Shown in pieces: positions 53,734 to 61,830 of a DNA stretch of 64,000 nucleotides. Source of the stretch: Natronococcus sp. AD-5 (GTDB taxonomy: Archaea > Halobacteriota > Halobacteria > Halobacteriales > Natrialbaceae); NCBI RefSeq assembly GCF_030734285.1, contig NZ_CP132294.1, forward strand, positions 2,480,001-2,544,000, written 5' to 3'. Each line of letters opens with the position of its first letter. Positions within the stretch are counted from its first letter, which is position 1. The position numbers were made by a program, and so were the translations under genes. The notes under the pieces were generated by a model. That model worked only from the letters and a program-made list of their open reading frames with translations, was not told the origin of the DNA and ran no database searches.

Positions 53734-54675
53734 ATGCAACCGGAAACCACCCAGAACAGGCCACAGCCCGGTGTATCGATCCTCGACGATCTCACGATCG
53801 TCCGCGAACTCCACGACGTGCCGCCGTACCGCGTCTACGAGGTTCGAATCGACGGCCATCGAGCAGTGCTGAAAGTCGACTATCACTCGCGGGGCCACGC
53901 AGCCGTCGAAGGGCGGGTGCACGCGTACGTCGCAGCACACACGACGGTCCCCGCTCCCGAGATTCTCGACGTCGGAGACCACCATTACGTCGCGAGGTGG
54001 GACGACACCCTCCAGACGGGAGAGACGGTCGACGAGCGCTGGGCTCGAGCGGCCGGTCGAACGCTCGCGACGCTGCACGAGGACACCGACGGCGAGTTCG
54101 ACGGATTCGGCCAGTTTCGAGTCGGCGACAGCGGACTCGAACTGGCAGGTCACGACGACTGGCTCACCGCCGCCCGGGACCGACTCGAGTACCACCGTCC
54201 GTTCCTCGAGCGCGTCGGTCACGCGGATCTCGTCACGATCGTGGACGAGTTTTTCGCCGAGCACCCGGCCCTCTTTGAGGGCGCCGGAAACCCCGTCTGC
54301 TGCCACGGAAACGTTCACCCGGAACACGTGGCGTCGACGGCCGGCGAAGTGACGGCCGTCATCGATTTCGAACACGCGCTCGTCGCGCCCGGAGAGTACG
54401 ATTACTGGCGGGTCGTCCCTCCCGTATTCGGGACCGACCCCGACGTTGGCGACAGCGTTCCCGACGCGTTTCGCGACGGGTACGAATCCGTCCGACCGTT
54501 ACGAAACGGCTTCGAACGGCGACGAGACGCCTACCAGCTCGTCAACCTCGTGGCGTACGTCGAATCGCTCTACCTCCAGGAGAACGTCGAGCCGTCGAGG
54601 CTGCCGAAGCGGGCGGCGTTCTTTCGCGAACTCGCGTTCGACACCCTCGAGCGATTGCGCGACACCGTCTCGTGA
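53734..54675 (+). CDS. Aminoglycoside phosphotransferase (APH) family kinase-like protein
   Basis: The 313-residue protein has a protein-kinase-like small-molecule kinase fold: YRVYEVRIDGHRAVLKVDYH with the ATP lysine, PAPEILDVGDHHYVARWDD, the catalytic loop VCCHGNVHPEHVAS (HGN in place of HGD), and the metal site AVIDFEHALVAPGEYDYWR. The usual catalytic Asp of HGD is an Asn here, so catalysis may be altered or the substrate unusual. It is widespread among haloarchaea without proven antibiotic function. Confidence 0.8.
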   Translation: MQPETTQNRPQPGVSILDDLTIVRELHDVPPYRVYEVRIDGHRAVLKVDYHSRGHAAVEGRVHAYVAAHTTVPAPEILDVGDHHYVARWDDTLQTGETVDERWARAAGRTLATLHEDTDGEFDGFGQFRVGDSGLELAGHDDWLTAARDRLEYHRPFLERVGHADLVTIVDEFFAEHPALFEGAGNPVCCHGNVHPEHVASTAGEVTAVIDFEHALVAPGEYDYWRVVPPVFGTDPDVGDSVPDAFRDGYESVRPLRNGFERRRDAYQLVNLVAYVESLYLQENVEPSRLPKRAAFFRELAFDTLERLRDTVS

Positions 54676-54741
54676 CTGGTCACAGCTCGGCGGGACGCGG
54701 CGAACCGACCGGTTTTTACTCGAGACGGACGAACTGCGCCC

Positions 54742-55551
54742 GTGCGCGAGTTCTCCGAAGCCTACCTCAAGCGGACCCGCAAGGGGATGTGGGACGACAC
54801 CCGGGCGGCGCTCGAGCCGCTGGCCCTCGACTCCCGCGACCGCGTCCTCGACGTCGGCTGTGGGACCGGCGAGCTGAGTCGCGTACTCGCGGCGGAGTGT
54901 CCGGGCGAGGTGATCGGCTGCGACGCCGATTCCGACCTGCTCGAGGTCGCCGGCGAGCACGTCCCGGTCGTCGCCGGCGACGCCCTCCGACTGCCGTTTC
55001 CCGACGACGCGTTCGACCTCGTCGTCTGCCAGGCGCTGTTGATCAACCTGCCCGAGCCGACGGCCGCGCTCGCGGAGTTCGTCCGCGTCTCGAGCGACCT
55101 CGTCGCCGCCGTCGAACCGGACAACGCCGCCGTCGAGGTCGACTCGAGCGTGGCGACCGAAGCGCCGCTCGAGGCGCGGGCGCGACGAGCCTACCTCGAC
55201 GGCATCTCGACCGACGTGACGCTCGGCGCCGACACCGGGGACGCGTTCGCGGACGCGGGCCTCGAAGTGCTCGAGACGTGCCGGTACGATCACGAGCGGA
55301 CGATCGAACCGCCCTACGGCGAGACGGCGGTGACGATCGCACAGCGAAAGGCGACGGGCGCGGGGCTGGCCGACGACCGGGAGACGATGCTCGAGGGGTC
55401 GATGAACGACGAGGAGTACGACGAACTCCGCAGCGCCTGGCGATCGATGGGCCGGAACGTGATCGAACAGATGGAGGAGCGGTCCTACCGCCGGAGCGAG
55501 GAGATTCCGTTTTTCGTCACCGTCGGCCGGGTGACTCGAGACAGTAGGTAA
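54742..55551 (+). CDS. SAM-dependent class I methyltransferase
   Basis: The 269-residue protein shows the SAM-binding motif RVLDVGCGTGELSRVLAAE, the acidic ribose-binding residue in EVIGCDADSDLLE, then GDALRLPFPDDAFDLVVCQ and a post-motif strand. The unusual C-terminal ~100 residues (TIEPPYGETAVTIAQRKATG, FFVTVGRV) resemble UbiE-like archaeal methyltransferases. The substrate is unknown. GTG at 54742 is the first suitable start, right after the kinase-like gene. Confidence 0.85.
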   Translation: MREFSEAYLKRTRKGMWDDTRAALEPLALDSRDRVLDVGCGTGELSRVLAAECPGEVIGCDADSDLLEVAGEHVPVVAGDALRLPFPDDAFDLVVCQALLINLPEPTAALAEFVRVSSDLVAAVEPDNAAVEVDSSVATEAPLEARARRAYLDGISTDVTLGADTGDAFADAGLEVLETCRYDHERTIEPPYGETAVTIAQRKATGAGLADDRETMLEGSMNDEEYDELRSAWRSMGRNVIEQMEERSYRRSEEIPFFVTVGRVTRDSR

Positions 55552-55741
55552 TACGAGATATCGATCCGCATCGAGAGTGAACAAGAGTGATCGATTCGTT
55601 ACGCGGGTGTGCGAATGTATCGTCCCCTCCCTGAATAGAACGGCGGTTAGAAGGCGCAACACAAACGATAGACTGCGTAGAAATCAGTTCACCCAGATAG
55701 TCACACAAGATACAAATACATGATGGATGGTATCATTCCAC

Positions 55742-55969
55742 ATGGGAACTCAGTTCAGGGATTGGCTTGGGTGTCCAGAATGCGATGAACGAGAGGGTAT
55801 TTCGATGATGGCTCATAAGACCGACATCGTGCTCGAATGTTACGACTGTGGGACAATATCCGAGTACACAATCGGACACGACATTTCGATTCATGGGCCC
55901 GATATTGACGCCATCGCAGAAGTCGCTCAAGAGCGCGCAAACGATCGAATCACGCTTTCTACCCGGTAA
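55742..55969 (+). CDS. Small zinc-ribbon protein in an AT-richer islet
   Basis: The 75-residue protein starts MGTQFRDWLGCPECDEREGI and has a second pair in VLECYDCGTISEYTIG, giving two CxxC knuckles of a zinc ribbon. The C-terminal half is acidic and helical (DIDAIAEVAQERANDRITL). Its codon use and the flanking DNA (TACAAATACATGATGG before it) are clearly less GC-rich than the neighbours, suggesting recent acquisition. No function is recognised. ATG 55742 is preferred; an ATG five codons earlier is possible. Confidence 0.65.
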   Translation: MGTQFRDWLGCPECDEREGISMMAHKTDIVLECYDCGTISEYTIGHDISIHGPDIDAIAEVAQERANDRITLSTR

Positions 55970-56049
55970 CTTCCCTACTTTCACAGGTGCTACCGATTTC
56001 TCGAGGTCTTGTTACGTGTGTACCCTGTGCGTAACGCAGTGTATTACTC

Positions 56050-56241
56050 GAGCACACGACTTCCACTGGCAACACGGATTTCCACGTCCTCCCAGCCGAT
56101 TTCTGCTCACGGGCGCTGCGAGACGGTGAAACCGTTTCGACAGTCGCGGCGCTACGCGCCGCGCACCGCCCGTTCGCATGGTTCGCGGAACGAAGGTTCC
56201 GCGCAACGCTCGCCAATAGGCTCGCTCATCCCTCGCGCAGT
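56050..56241. repeat. Palindrome-rich intergenic repeat, relative of the 10.8 kb copy
   Basis: CACGTCCTCCCAGCCGATT at 56083-56101 and GCTCATCCCTCGC near 56224-56236 match the repeat at 10798-10920. GAGCACACGACT also precedes both. Between them are small perfect hairpins such as GCGGAAC-GAAG-GTTCCGC (56178-56195) and GGTGAAACC. The tract is likely a non-autonomous mobile or IS-derived remnant. Confidence 0.5.
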
Positions 56242-56326
56242 GCCGTCGATCAGTTCTCGCCGCCGCTCGAGCGTAATCGACAGCGCGCGACACCGCGACG
56301 CAGATCGGGCAGTTCGAAAAACTCCG

Positions 56327-56497
56327 TCATCGACCCGCGTACGACAACCGTTTCACGATCGATCCGTGCCGCCGACTCTCGTTAGTTCGGCTCCGTCTCC
56401 TCGTTCGTCCCAGTATCGAGACGTAGATTCCGATCAGTCCGATACAGACGACGAAGACGCCGCTCCAGAGATCGAGCATCCCGAGAAGCGCGAGCAC
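56327..56497 (-). CDS. Possible small membrane protein (~56 residues)
   Basis: From GTG 56497 the minus strand reads VLALLGMLDLWSGVFVVCIG then LIGIYVSILGRTRRRSR, one or two hydrophobic helices followed by a basic tail. An in-frame stop lies just upstream (ILVSTGS precedes the GTG), so the true start or an N-terminal frameshift is uncertain. It could be a degenerate fragment of a larger membrane protein. Confidence 0.35.
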   Translation of the reverse strand: MLALLGMLDLWSGVFVVCIGLIGIYVSILGRTRRRSRTNESRRHGSIVKRLSYAGR

Positions 56498-56556
56498 GGA
56501 GCCCGTAGATACGAGAATTCACCGATGGAGTCGCCAAAATCCTTTGCGCCTGTTAC

Positions 56557-57216
56557 TCAGACCACGTCGCCGCGCACCGTCACGCCGTCCTGTTGCTCGC
56601 GCCAGGCGTGGAGTTCCCGGGCCGCGTCGCTCGCCTCGTCGGCGTCCATCCCGAGCATCTCGAGGGCGGCCGACAGCGTCGGCAGCGCGAGTTCGCTCTC
56701 GCGAAGTTTTCGGAACGCCTCCTCGCTTCGGGTGCCGTCGACCCAGAGGCAGACGCCGCGGGGGTCGAGCAACTGGGTGTAATCGTCCCGGAGCTTCGCG
56801 CCGCGGAGCCGCTGGGTGACGTTGTCCTCGAAGCTGGCGTTACAGACCTCGAGGTGGATCGGTTCGTCGTCTCCGAGGAGGTGTGCCGCGAGGCACTTCT
56901 CGGGCGCGGCGTGGCCGTTCGCGTTGGCGCGGAGATGCTCGGGATACTCGGCGGCCCAGTCCGCCCGGACCGACTTGCCGACGCCCTCGATTCCGCACTT
57001 GGCGTTCGGATCGTCGTCGGCGCTCGTCCCGCTGTCGTCACGCATCAGCACGTCCTTCGTCAGGTAAACGTCGAGCCGGTCGACGGGATCGAGTCCCAGC
57101 GCGACGTCGCCGAAGGCCCAGATCTCGCGTACCGGGACGGGCATCCGCTCCCGCTCGACGGTTTCGACCAGGTCCTCGAGTCGATCGACCGCGGCGCCGC
57201 GGTCAAATTCACTCAT
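56557..57216 (-). CDS. Conserved haloarchaeal hypothetical protein (DUF7095-like)
   Basis: The 219-residue protein begins MSEFDRGAAVDRLEDLVETV. It has the distinctive block MPVPVREIWAFGDVALGLDP with VDRLDVYLTKDVLM, and later CLAAHLLGDDEPIHLEVCNA and LLDPRGVCLWVDGTRSEEAF. I recall this as a haloarchaea-only family annotated as a DUF. VxxxDVYxTKD superficially resembles a nucleotidyltransferase GD/DxD arrangement (AFGDVALGL), a weak hint of that fold. No function is proposed. Confidence 0.75.
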   Translation of the reverse strand: MSEFDRGAAVDRLEDLVETVERERMPVPVREIWAFGDVALGLDPVDRLDVYLTKDVLMRDDSGTSADDDPNAKCGIEGVGKSVRADWAAEYPEHLRANANGHAAPEKCLAAHLLGDDEPIHLEVCNASFEDNVTQRLRGAKLRDDYTQLLDPRGVCLWVDGTRSEEAFRKLRESELALPTLSAALEMLGMDADEASDAARELHAWREQQDGVTVRGDVV

Positions 57217-57296
57217 TACACCGAGGTGGGGCCTCGAGTCGCAAAACGGTTTCTCAGAGACGGTTCGAGTGCCTCCTCGAGTGCCCTCTCCAGAGG

Positions 57297-57770
57297 TCAG
57301 GCCGCTTTCGTCCGGTCAGTTGTCACGTAAACGGTGTTACGGACGGTCGCGTGAACCGTTCCGTCGGCGTCGACGAGGTCGACGGCGTAGTGGCGATCGA
57401 TCGCGTCCGTTCCGTCGGTTGTCAGTTCGGCCTCGATCGCGTCGATCTCCTCGTCGGTCAGCGTAAACGTCGCGTACAGCGTCTCTTTCCCCGGCTTCTT
57501 GAATCGGATTTCCGCTTCCTTGTCCCAGACGACGTACTCGTCGCCGAGGTTCCTGAGCAGCATCATCATGTAGAACGGATCGACGGCCGCGTACATGCTG
57601 CCGCCGAAGGTCGTGCCGACGTAGTTCCGGGTTCGCCAGTTTAGCGGGAGCTTTATCCGAACCTCCTGCCAGTCCGGCGAGATGTACGTGACTCGACCGC
57701 CGGTCCGACGATACGCGGGAAAGAGGTTGAACCCGATTCGATAGAGACGCGATCGAAGCGAGGCGAGCAT
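57297..57770 (-). CDS. Hotdog-fold DUF4442/thioesterase-like protein
   Basis: The 157-residue protein matches DUF4442: RIGFNLFPAYRRTGGRVTYI, EVRIKLPLNWRTRNYVGTTF, GGSMYAAVDPFYMMMLLRNL, YVVWDKEAEIRFKKPGKETL. GTxxGGSMYAAxDP is the typical hotdog helix region. The family is thought to act on acyl thioesters, but activity is untested for most. ATG 57770 is chosen; an in-frame ATG 28 codons earlier is possible. It diverges from the hydrolase at 57942. Confidence 0.82.
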   Translation of the reverse strand: MLASLRSRLYRIGFNLFPAYRRTGGRVTYISPDWQEVRIKLPLNWRTRNYVGTTFGGSMYAAVDPFYMMMLLRNLGDEYVVWDKEAEIRFKKPGKETLYATFTLTDEEIDAIEAELTTDGTDAIDRHYAVDLVDADGTVHATVRNTVYVTTDRTKAA

Positions 57771-57941
57771 ACGCTTCCTGTGGGTGGGCGCGAGGAAAGC
57801 CGTTGGCAAACGTGGGGCACGTGGCTGACCGTTGTCCTCGGCGGAGACCTCCATCGGCGACGTGGGAGGCGTACCCGCCTCGCAAAGCGAAAGCGTGTCG
57901 AGAGATCGGGTTTTTTATCCGATCACACCGAACGAAAACCT

Positions 57942-58661
57942 ATGAGACACCGGATCTTCCACGACGATGGCGACGACGACCTCGTCTTCGTCATGGGCTG
58001 GGGCAACCGCTGGACCCACGAGAACGTCAGCTGGCTCATCGGGAAGTTGACCGAGGCCGGCTACCGCGTTCACGCCTTCGAGCTGCCGACGAACATCGAC
58101 GACTTCAAAGCCGACTGGCTCGAGCCGATCGCCGAGTACGTCCGCGACCTCGAGGAGTACCAGCTGCTGGGACACAGCGCGGGCGCGCTCGTCGCACAGG
58201 CGCTCGACGGCGCGGACAACCACGTGTACCTGAGTCCGTGGTGGGGCTACAGCAGCCGGCACCCGGAACCGCTGCTCGAGGTCGTCTCTCGCCTCGATAC
58301 GACGTTCCCCTGTCTCCCGGTCGGCGAGATGGACAGGGACGCCCTCGGCGAGAAGGCCACCGATCACCAGCTCGCGACGATGCCGCGGTGGGTCTCACCC
58401 GCGTTCGTCCGGGAGACGCGCCACGCACAGCGGGACCTGCTCGCGATCGATCACGACGCCGTCGTCTTCTGCTCGCTTCGGGATTCCGTCGTCAGCCTCC
58501 GTCCGATCGGCGAGCGGGTTCCCGCCGAACACGTCGTCCTCTACGACGGCGGCCACGAACTGTTCTCCTCGGCGAGTCGGGAGCGTTACGTCGATCTCCT
58601 GCTCGACGCGCTCGAGAGCGGGGCCAAAGCCGTCGAAGCGCGCGAACACGTCATCGGCTGA
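57942..58661 (+). CDS. Alpha/beta hydrolase-like protein
   Basis: The 239-residue protein has FVMGWGNRWTHENVSWLIGK, the nucleophile elbow YQLLGHSAGALVAQALDG, the later strand VVFCSLRDSVVSLRPIG with the acid, and the histidine in LYDGGHELFSS. It is thus a complete Ser-Asp-His hydrolase. VMGWGNR replaces the usual HGxG oxyanion motif. The substrate is not identifiable. Confidence 0.82.
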   Translation: MRHRIFHDDGDDDLVFVMGWGNRWTHENVSWLIGKLTEAGYRVHAFELPTNIDDFKADWLEPIAEYVRDLEEYQLLGHSAGALVAQALDGADNHVYLSPWWGYSSRHPEPLLEVVSRLDTTFPCLPVGEMDRDALGEKATDHQLATMPRWVSPAFVRETRHAQRDLLAIDHDAVVFCSLRDSVVSLRPIGERVPAEHVVLYDGGHELFSSASRERYVDLLLDALESGAKAVEAREHVIG

Positions 58662-58729
58662 ATCGCGTCATCGCGCCGCTCGAGCGAGAGGCGAAACGGA
58701 CATACGCGCTCGTCGGTAACCTGTTCCCG

Positions 58730-59701
58730 ATGGATTGTAACCGGTGTGACGAGGAGGCGATCATGCACGCCGCCTACTCCGGGGCGCACCTCTGTACGGA
58801 CCACTTCCGCGAGTCGGTCGAAAAGCGGGTGCGGCGCCGTGTGCGCCGGGACGACCTCGTCCCCCACGACGCGACGCCGGACGACCCGCAGACGTGGGTC
58901 ATCGGACTCTCGGGAGGTAAAGACAGCGTCGTGCTCACGCGGATCCTCCACGACACGTTCGCCGAGGATCCTCGGATCGAACTCGTCGGACTGACGATTC
59001 ACGAGGGCATCGAGGGCTATCGGGACGCGAGCCTCGAGGCCTGCATCGACCTCACCGACGAACTCGACATCCGCCACGAGGTCGTCACCTACGAGGACGA
59101 ATTCGGGATTCGGATGGACGACGTCGTCGAAGACGACCCCGAGAACATGGCGGCCTGCGCCTACTGCGGCGTCTTCCGGCGGGACGTCCTCTCTCGGTAC
59201 GCCGACGACCTCGAGGCAGACCTCCTCCTGACGGGCCACAACCTGGACGACGAGGCCCAGACCGCGCTGATGAACTTCCTCGAGGGCGACGTCGCCCAGA
59301 TCGCCAAACACTTCGACGCGAGCCTCGGTCCGCTGTCCGAACGCAGCGATCAGGACGAGTTCGTCCCGCGCGCGAAGCCGCTGCGGGACGTCCCCGAGAA
59401 GGAGGTCGCGCTGTACGCCCACGTCGAGAACCTCCCCGCGCACATCACCGAGTGCCCCCACGCCAGCGAGGCCTACCGCGGCGAGATCCAGCAACTGCTG
59501 TACGACTTAGAGGAGAACCACCCCGGGACGCGCCACTCGATTCTCTCCGGCTACGAGGAGCTCGCCGGCATCGTCGCCGACGACCGCAAGGGCGAAGGCG
59601 AGGACGAGGGCGGCCCCGACCTGCAAGAGTGCGTCGAGTGTGGCTCGACGACGACACGGGAGGTTTGTCGAAAGTGTTCGCTGCTCGAGTCGCTGGCCTG
59701 A
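58730..59701 (+). CDS. ncsA: tRNA 2-thiolation ATP-pyrophosphatase NcsA/TtuA family
   Basis: The 323-residue protein starts with a zinc knuckle MDCNRCDEEAIMHAAYSG, then the PP-loop VIGLSGGKDSVVLTRIL. The active-site cysteine motif is CAYCGVFRRDVLSRYA, followed by LLTGHNLDDEAQTALMNFL. A C-terminal zinc ribbon CVECGSTTTREVCRKC ends the protein. It adenylates and thiolates U34 of tRNAs using sulfur from ubiquitin-like SAMP proteins or an Fe-S cluster. The ATG at 58730 fits the zinc-knuckle start. Confidence 0.93.
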   Translation: MDCNRCDEEAIMHAAYSGAHLCTDHFRESVEKRVRRRVRRDDLVPHDATPDDPQTWVIGLSGGKDSVVLTRILHDTFAEDPRIELVGLTIHEGIEGYRDASLEACIDLTDELDIRHEVVTYEDEFGIRMDDVVEDDPENMAACAYCGVFRRDVLSRYADDLEADLLLTGHNLDDEAQTALMNFLEGDVAQIAKHFDASLGPLSERSDQDEFVPRAKPLRDVPEKEVALYAHVENLPAHITECPHASEAYRGEIQQLLYDLEENHPGTRHSILSGYEELAGIVADDRKGEGEDEGGPDLQECVECGSTTTREVCRKCSLLESLA

Positions 59702-59935
59702 CCGTACTCGAGCCGCGTATACGTCGCGTCATACATTCGCCGACAGACCGCTCGAGCGGTCGAACCGCCGCGCGTCCGGCGATTTCAGCTCCGGTATCGT
59801 CGACTCCTCCTCGCGAAGCAAGACGATTGTCGTACACGTCGTACTCCGTCGGCGACCCGCTCGATCCGCGGTCGTCAGACCGGCGTCGCAACTCGCGGTC
59901 GATGGGTCGTTCGAGAAACGTGCGACCGACGATCG

Positions 59936-60122
59936 GTGTGGTGTGTCGGTCACCAGCGTCGTCGGCGGTGTGTCGATCGCGGCGGTGTCGGATCGGTGGT
60001 GTGTCAATCGCGAGCACCGCGGTGTGGTGTGTGGTGTGTCGATCGCCGACGAGGCTGGATCGGTGGTGTGTCGATCGTGGGATCGCCGGTCGCGCGGTGT
60101 CGTCGGCAGCGGTAACCGATTA
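59936..60122. repeat. Degenerate upstream part of the minisatellite
   Basis: Copies of GGTGTGTCGATCG-like units occur irregularly here (for example GTGTGGTGTGTCGGTCACC at 59937 and GGTGGTGTGTCGATCGTGG near 60061). They look like older, diverged relatives of the exact array that follows. Confidence 0.6.
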
Positions 60123-60257
60123 GTGGTGTGTCGATCGGTGGTGTGTCGATCGGTGGTGTGTCGATCGGTGGTGTGTCGATCGGTGGTGTGTCGATCGGTG
60201 GTGTGTCGATCGGTGGTGTGTCGATCGGTGGTGTGTCGATCGGTGGTGTGTCGATCG
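60123..60257. repeat. Tandem array of nine identical 15-bp units
   Basis: GTGGTGTGTCGATCG repeats nine times without a mismatch from 60123 to 60257. It ends six bases before the ftsZ2 stop codon on the opposite strand. Because 15 is a multiple of three, a spurious open frame repeating DRHTT runs through it. Units have no spacers, so it is not CRISPR. The exactness implies recent slippage or selection. Confidence 0.95.
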
Positions 60258-60263
60258 TCGCGG

Positions 60264-61448
60264 TTACCGGATGACGTCGACGCCGTTCTGTCGCTCGAGT
60301 GCGTTCGTTCCGCCGTCACTCTTCGCGCCGTACTGACGCTGTTCGACGTTGTTGCTCGCGTCGAACTCCGCATCGTTTACGCCTTCGATGCTCGCGCGAG
60401 ACTTGTCGGCCTGTTTCTGCGTGGTCGGGCCGAGAACCTGGGCGCTCTGGACGCCGGTCATGATCGCCATGACGCGAACCTTGCCCTTGTAGTTCTCCTG
60501 GATGCGGGCGCCCCAGATGACGTTCGCCGAAGCCTCGAGGCGCTCGGTGATGTTGTCGGCGATGCCTTCGGCCTCCTTGAGGGTGAGGTCGGGACCGCCA
60601 GTGATGTGGACGAGTCCGCCGGAGGCGCCGCGGTAGTCGACGTCCAGCAGCGGGTGGTTCATCGCGTCCTTGACGACCTCGTCGCTTTTGTTCTTGTCCT
60701 GGGTCTCGCCGACCAGCATCACCGCGACCCCGCCCTGGTTCATGATCGTGGACATGTCCGCGTAGTCCAGGTTGATCAACGAGGGCTGGGTGATCGTCTC
60801 CGAGATCCCCTTGACGGTCTCGGCGATGATCTGGTCCATCACCGAGAACGCCTTGCCGATCGGGAGGTTCGGGACGTAGTCGAGCAGTCGGTTGTTGTCG
60901 AGGACGATGATCGAGTCAGCCCGATCGCGGAGCTTCTCGAGGCCTTCCTCGGCTTTCACCGTGCGGGCGCGCTCGACGTTGAACGGCGTCGAGACCATCC
61001 CGACGACGATCGCACCCTGCTCTTTGGCGATCTTCGAGACGACGGGGGCGGCACCCGTGCCGGTGCCACCACCCATTCCCGCGGTTACGAACACGAGGTC
61101 CGCGTCGCCGAGGACCTCCTTGATCGTGCTCTGGGCCATCTCGGTCGCGCGCTCGCCCATCGACGGATCGCCGCCGGCGCCGAGCCCGTTCGTGAGCGAC
61201 TTACCTACCAGGATCTTGGTGTCGGCCTCAATCATCTTCAGGTGCTGCTTGTCCGTGTTGATCGCAACGGTGTCAGCACCGTCGACGCCGATGTTGTACA
61301 GCCGGTTGATCGTGTTGTTTCCGGCGCCGCCACAGCCGACGATGACGATCCGCGGATCGCCGAACTCGTCGTCGTCGTCCATCGACGCGTCCATCTCACG
61401 GGCCTCTTCTTCGGCGTTCTCGAGTGCATCCTGAACGATATCCTGCAT
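60264..61448 (-). CDS. ftsZ2: Cell division tubulin FtsZ2
   Basis: The 394-residue protein has the GTP-binding FtsZ features: [40 protein letters not shown], the tubulin signature [20 protein letters not shown], and the synergy loop [15 protein letters not shown]. The N-terminus [20 protein letters not shown] is typical of haloarchaeal FtsZ2, the paralogue linked to ring constriction. A long disordered tail ([17 protein letters not shown]) ends the protein. It starts two bases after cdrS and shares its operon. Confidence 0.95.
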   Translation of the reverse strand: MQDIVQDALENAEEEAREMDASMDDDDEFGDPRIVIVGCGGAGNNTINRLYNIGVDGADTVAINTDKQHLKMIEADTKILVGKSLTNGLGAGGDPSMGERATEMAQSTIKEVLGDADLVFVTAGMGGGTGTGAAPVVSKIAKEQGAIVVGMVSTPFNVERARTVKAEEGLEKLRDRADSIIVLDNNRLLDYVPNLPIGKAFSVMDQIIAETVKGISETITQPSLINLDYADMSTIMNQGGVAVMLVGETQDKNKSDEVVKDAMNHPLLDVDYRGASGGLVHITGGPDLTLKEAEGIADNITERLEASANVIWGARIQENYKGKVRVMAIMTGVQSAQVLGPTTQKQADKSRASIEGVNDAEFDASNNVEQRQYGAKSDGGTNALERQNGVDVIR

Positions 61449-61450
61449 CG

Positions 61451-61630
61451 TTACACCTTGGCCCAATTGCGTTTGTTCGCCTGTTCCGCCCGTCCGTCGG
61501 CCTGTTCGTTGATCATCTCACGAACGGCCGAACGGATAGCCTCGCTTCGATTCGGGAACTCACCCGAGTCGACCAGTTGTTCGACCTCCTCGATCTGCTG
61601 TTTTGGAATTCGCAGTGTCACACGCTCCAT
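61451..61630 (-). CDS. cdrS: Ribbon-helix-helix regulator CdrS (59 residues)
   Basis: The minus strand encodes [40 protein letters not shown] and [19 protein letters not shown]. The first strand ERVTLRIPK, helix A and helix B ([12 protein letters not shown]) form an RHH DNA-binding domain. The position, two bases upstream of ftsZ2, and the short length match CdrS, the cell division regulator described in Halobacterium that controls ftsZ2. Palindromic sites upstream at 61651-61757 are candidate operators. Confidence 0.88.
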   Translation of the reverse strand: MERVTLRIPKQQIEEVEQLVDSGEFPNRSEAIRSAVREMINEQADGRAEQANKRNWAKV

Positions 61631-61650
61631 GGTTGTATTCCCCGTTGGAG

Positions 61651-61757
61651 GTAAGACGGTGGTGCGCCCCTGTCAGACGCTCGGTGTCTTACACCGAAAC
61701 CGCCCGACATCGGGCGGTTTCTGTCGTTTGTCAGCTGGTGTAAGACGGCCGTCTTAC
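61651..61757. promoter_or_regulatory. Repeated GTAAGAC sites and hairpin upstream of cdrS
   Basis: GTAAGACGGCCGTCTTAC (61740-61757) is a perfect 18-bp palindrome. Further GTAAGAC half-sites occur at 61651 (direct) and, inverted, within GGTGTCTTACACC at 61683-61695. Between them GAAACCGCCCGA (61696-61707) and TCGGGCGGTTTC (61710-61721) form a 12-bp perfect hairpin, possibly terminating cdrL transcripts. RHH proteins bind such palindromes, so CdrS or CdrL autoregulation is a good guess. Confidence 0.6.
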
Positions 61758-61830
61758 GCGACTAATAGCGAGATTGTCGTGGATATTAAAGCTTTCGCCC
61801 ATCGCGAGTTTCTGCGTATTACAACAGCCC

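Noticed and set aside
60123-60257. Possible CRISPR array
   Set aside because: Units are contiguous 15-mers without spacers and no cas gene is present.
59729-60373. Frame encoding repeated DRHTT pentapeptides
   Set aside because: The repeat unit is 15 bp, so all frames stay open; the frame overlaps ftsZ2 and lacks haloarchaeal composition outside the repeat.
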